Source of the DNA: Hyphomicrobiales bacterium
Lineage (GTDB): Bacteria; Pseudomonadota; Alphaproteobacteria; Parvibaculales; Parvibaculaceae
Assembly: GCA_015655095.1 (NCBI GenBank)
Contig: JAATFR010000040.1
Coordinates: 1 to 6,932 of the forward strand
Direction of reading: 5' to 3'
Length of the DNA: 6,932 nucleotides
The notes beneath the pieces are model-generated. The model was not told the DNA's origin. It was given only the letters and a program-made list of their open reading frames with translations, and ran no database searches. Of this stretch, positions 5,998-6,932 are shown one piece after another. The position numbers were made by a program, and so were the translations under genes. Position 1 is the first letter of the stretch. Each line of letters opens with the position of its first letter.

Positions 5998-6932
5998 ATG
6001 TCCCTCAAGCTCGCCCTTCTCGGTCAATCCTGCGCCGACAACCGCATTCACCTCGATGAATATCTGAAAAGCCGGTGGGACTTCGGCCTGTGGCTGCCGG
6101 GCGAACCGGTCGAGGCGGGACAGACGCTGCTACGCGACGCGGATGCCGTCATCGTCGGCAGCGACGCGCTTGTATCCGGGGGCGCTTTCAGCCTTCTGCC
6201 TTCAGCCCGGAAGCTGAAGCTCTTCCAGATTCCTTTCGCCGGCTATGACTGGCTGAAACCTGAAATGCTGCCCGCCGGCTGCCTTGCCTGCAACGCCAGG
6301 GGCCATGAGCAGGCGATGGCAGAATTCATCATCGCCGGATTGCTTGAATGGGAAATCGGGCTGCGCTATATCGATGCCGATTTTCGGGGCGGATCGTGGC
6401 GCTATTCCGGCTCCAACCGCACCGCCAGCAGCCTCCATGGCGAGGTCTATGGCAAGACGCTCGGCATTTTCGGCTATGGCCTGATCGGCGAGCAGACTGC
6501 GCTGCGCGCCGCCGCTTTTGGCATGCGCACCATCGCCATCGCCCGCAGCCCGCGCGAAAAGGCACCCGCCCCGCTGGACTGGATGGGCACCCGCGCCGAC
6601 ATGGACCGGTTTCTGGCTGAAAGCGACTACATCGCGCTGGTCTGCGACCTCAATGCCGAAACGCTCCACGCCTTTGACAAGGCCGCCTTCGGCAAAATGA
6701 AACCGGGGGCCGTTATCGTTAATGTTGCGCGCGGGCCTGTGATCGAGGAGGAAGCGCTCTATGAGGCGCTGTCGACGAAACGCATCGCGGGGGCGGTCAT
6801 CGACACCTGGTATATCTACCCCAACCGCCCGCTTCCCGGCGGCACTCCCGAAACAAACCCGCGCCCCTCGCGCTGTCCATTCCATGAGCTCGATAACCTT
6901 ATCATTACGCCCCATTGCTCGGCCCCCACGCC
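5998..6932 (+). CDS. D-2-hydroxyacid dehydrogenase family protein, 3'-truncated
   Basis: The first 311 residues of a NAD(P)-dependent D-isomer 2-hydroxyacid dehydrogenase. The frame runs off the right edge, probably only some 10-30 residues before the end. The start is supported by GGAG (5988-5991) six bases upstream. The NAD(P)-binding domain begins near residue 100: GYGLIG (159-164) is the dinucleotide fingerprint, VNVARGP (241-247) holds catalytic Arg245, and ITPHCSA (303-309) holds catalytic His306. The usual DVFxxEP segment with the catalytic Glu is replaced by IDTWYIYPNRPLP (268-280), followed by a Pro-rich insert and CPFHELDN. I recall related proteins with a W-Y-x-YP variant here, so this is probably a subfamily trait and not decay. 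The region after strand 2 reads AIARSPRE (180-187), with Arg and Ser instead of an acidic residue, which suggests NADP(H). Substrate unknown; the glyoxylate/hydroxypyruvate reductase and phosphoglycerate dehydrogenase labels common in this family would be guesses. Confidence 0.9.
   Translation, partial: MSLKLALLGQSCADNRIHLDEYLKSRWDFGLWLPGEPVEAGQTLLRDADAVIVGSDALVSGGAFSLLPSARKLKLFQIPFAGYDWLKPEMLPAGCLACNARGHEQAMAEFIIAGLLEWEIGLRYIDADFRGGSWRYSGSNRTASSLHGEVYGKTLGIFGYGLIGEQTALRAAAFGMRTIAIARSPREKAPAPLDWMGTRADMDRFLAESDYIALVCDLNAETLHAFDKAAFGKMKPGAVIVNVARGPVIEEEALYEALSTKRIAGAVIDTWYIYPNRPLPGGTPETNPRPSRCPFHELDNLIITPHCSAPT

Noticed and set aside
6202..6915. 237-codon minus-strand frame over the dehydrogenase
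   Set aside because: The plus strand encodes a full dinucleotide-binding motif and catalytic residues. The minus-strand frame is Gly/Ala-rich shadow.

Overview
The window is compact, GC-rich bacterial chromosome: six protein-coding genes plus one more cut by each edge, two clear intrinsic terminators and short intergenic gaps. Codon usage, gene spacing and the families present (a NylA-like amidase, a FadD19-type acyl-CoA ligase, a DUF1003 protein) suggest an alphaproteobacterium, plausibly a sphingomonad. This is an impression from the sequence, not a computed assignment. I see no mobile element, CRISPR array, tRNA or rRNA. No stretch over 300 bases lacks a gene.

Layout: (1) 3-914 (+), the C-terminal two thirds of an amidase-signature hydrolase, truncated by the left edge. 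(2) 917-1399 (-), a Nudix hydrolase, tail to tail with the amidase with only two bases between them. (3) 1455-2282 (-), an alpha/beta hydrolase, 55 bases upstream of the Nudix gene and in the same direction. (4) 2283-2487, a divergent control region with a strong palindrome and a good sigma70-like promoter. (5) 2488-3624 (+), a ferritin-like diiron-carboxylate protein with a complete six-ligand set. (6) 3649-3678, a bidirectional terminator. (7) 3697-4194 (-), a DUF1003 membrane protein. (8) 4277-5884 (+), a fatty/steroid-acid-type acyl-CoA synthetase. (9) 5917-5950, a terminator. (10) 5998 to the right edge (+), a D-2-hydroxyacid dehydrogenase-family protein missing only its C-terminal end.

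The most interesting part is the divergent pair at 1455-3624. A near-perfect 24-bp inverted repeat lies between an alpha/beta hydrolase gene and an uncharacterised diiron protein gene, directly upstream of the diiron gene's promoter. Nearby are an acyl-CoA ligase and a 2-hydroxyacid dehydrogenase. These could be parts of a catabolic or lipid-modification route: hydrolysis of an ester, O2-dependent oxidation at the diiron site, activation to a CoA thioester, and reduction or oxidation of a hydroxy/oxo acid. The pathway link is inference from proximity. Terminators and strand changes show that the genes are not one operon, and no regulator gene lies in the window.
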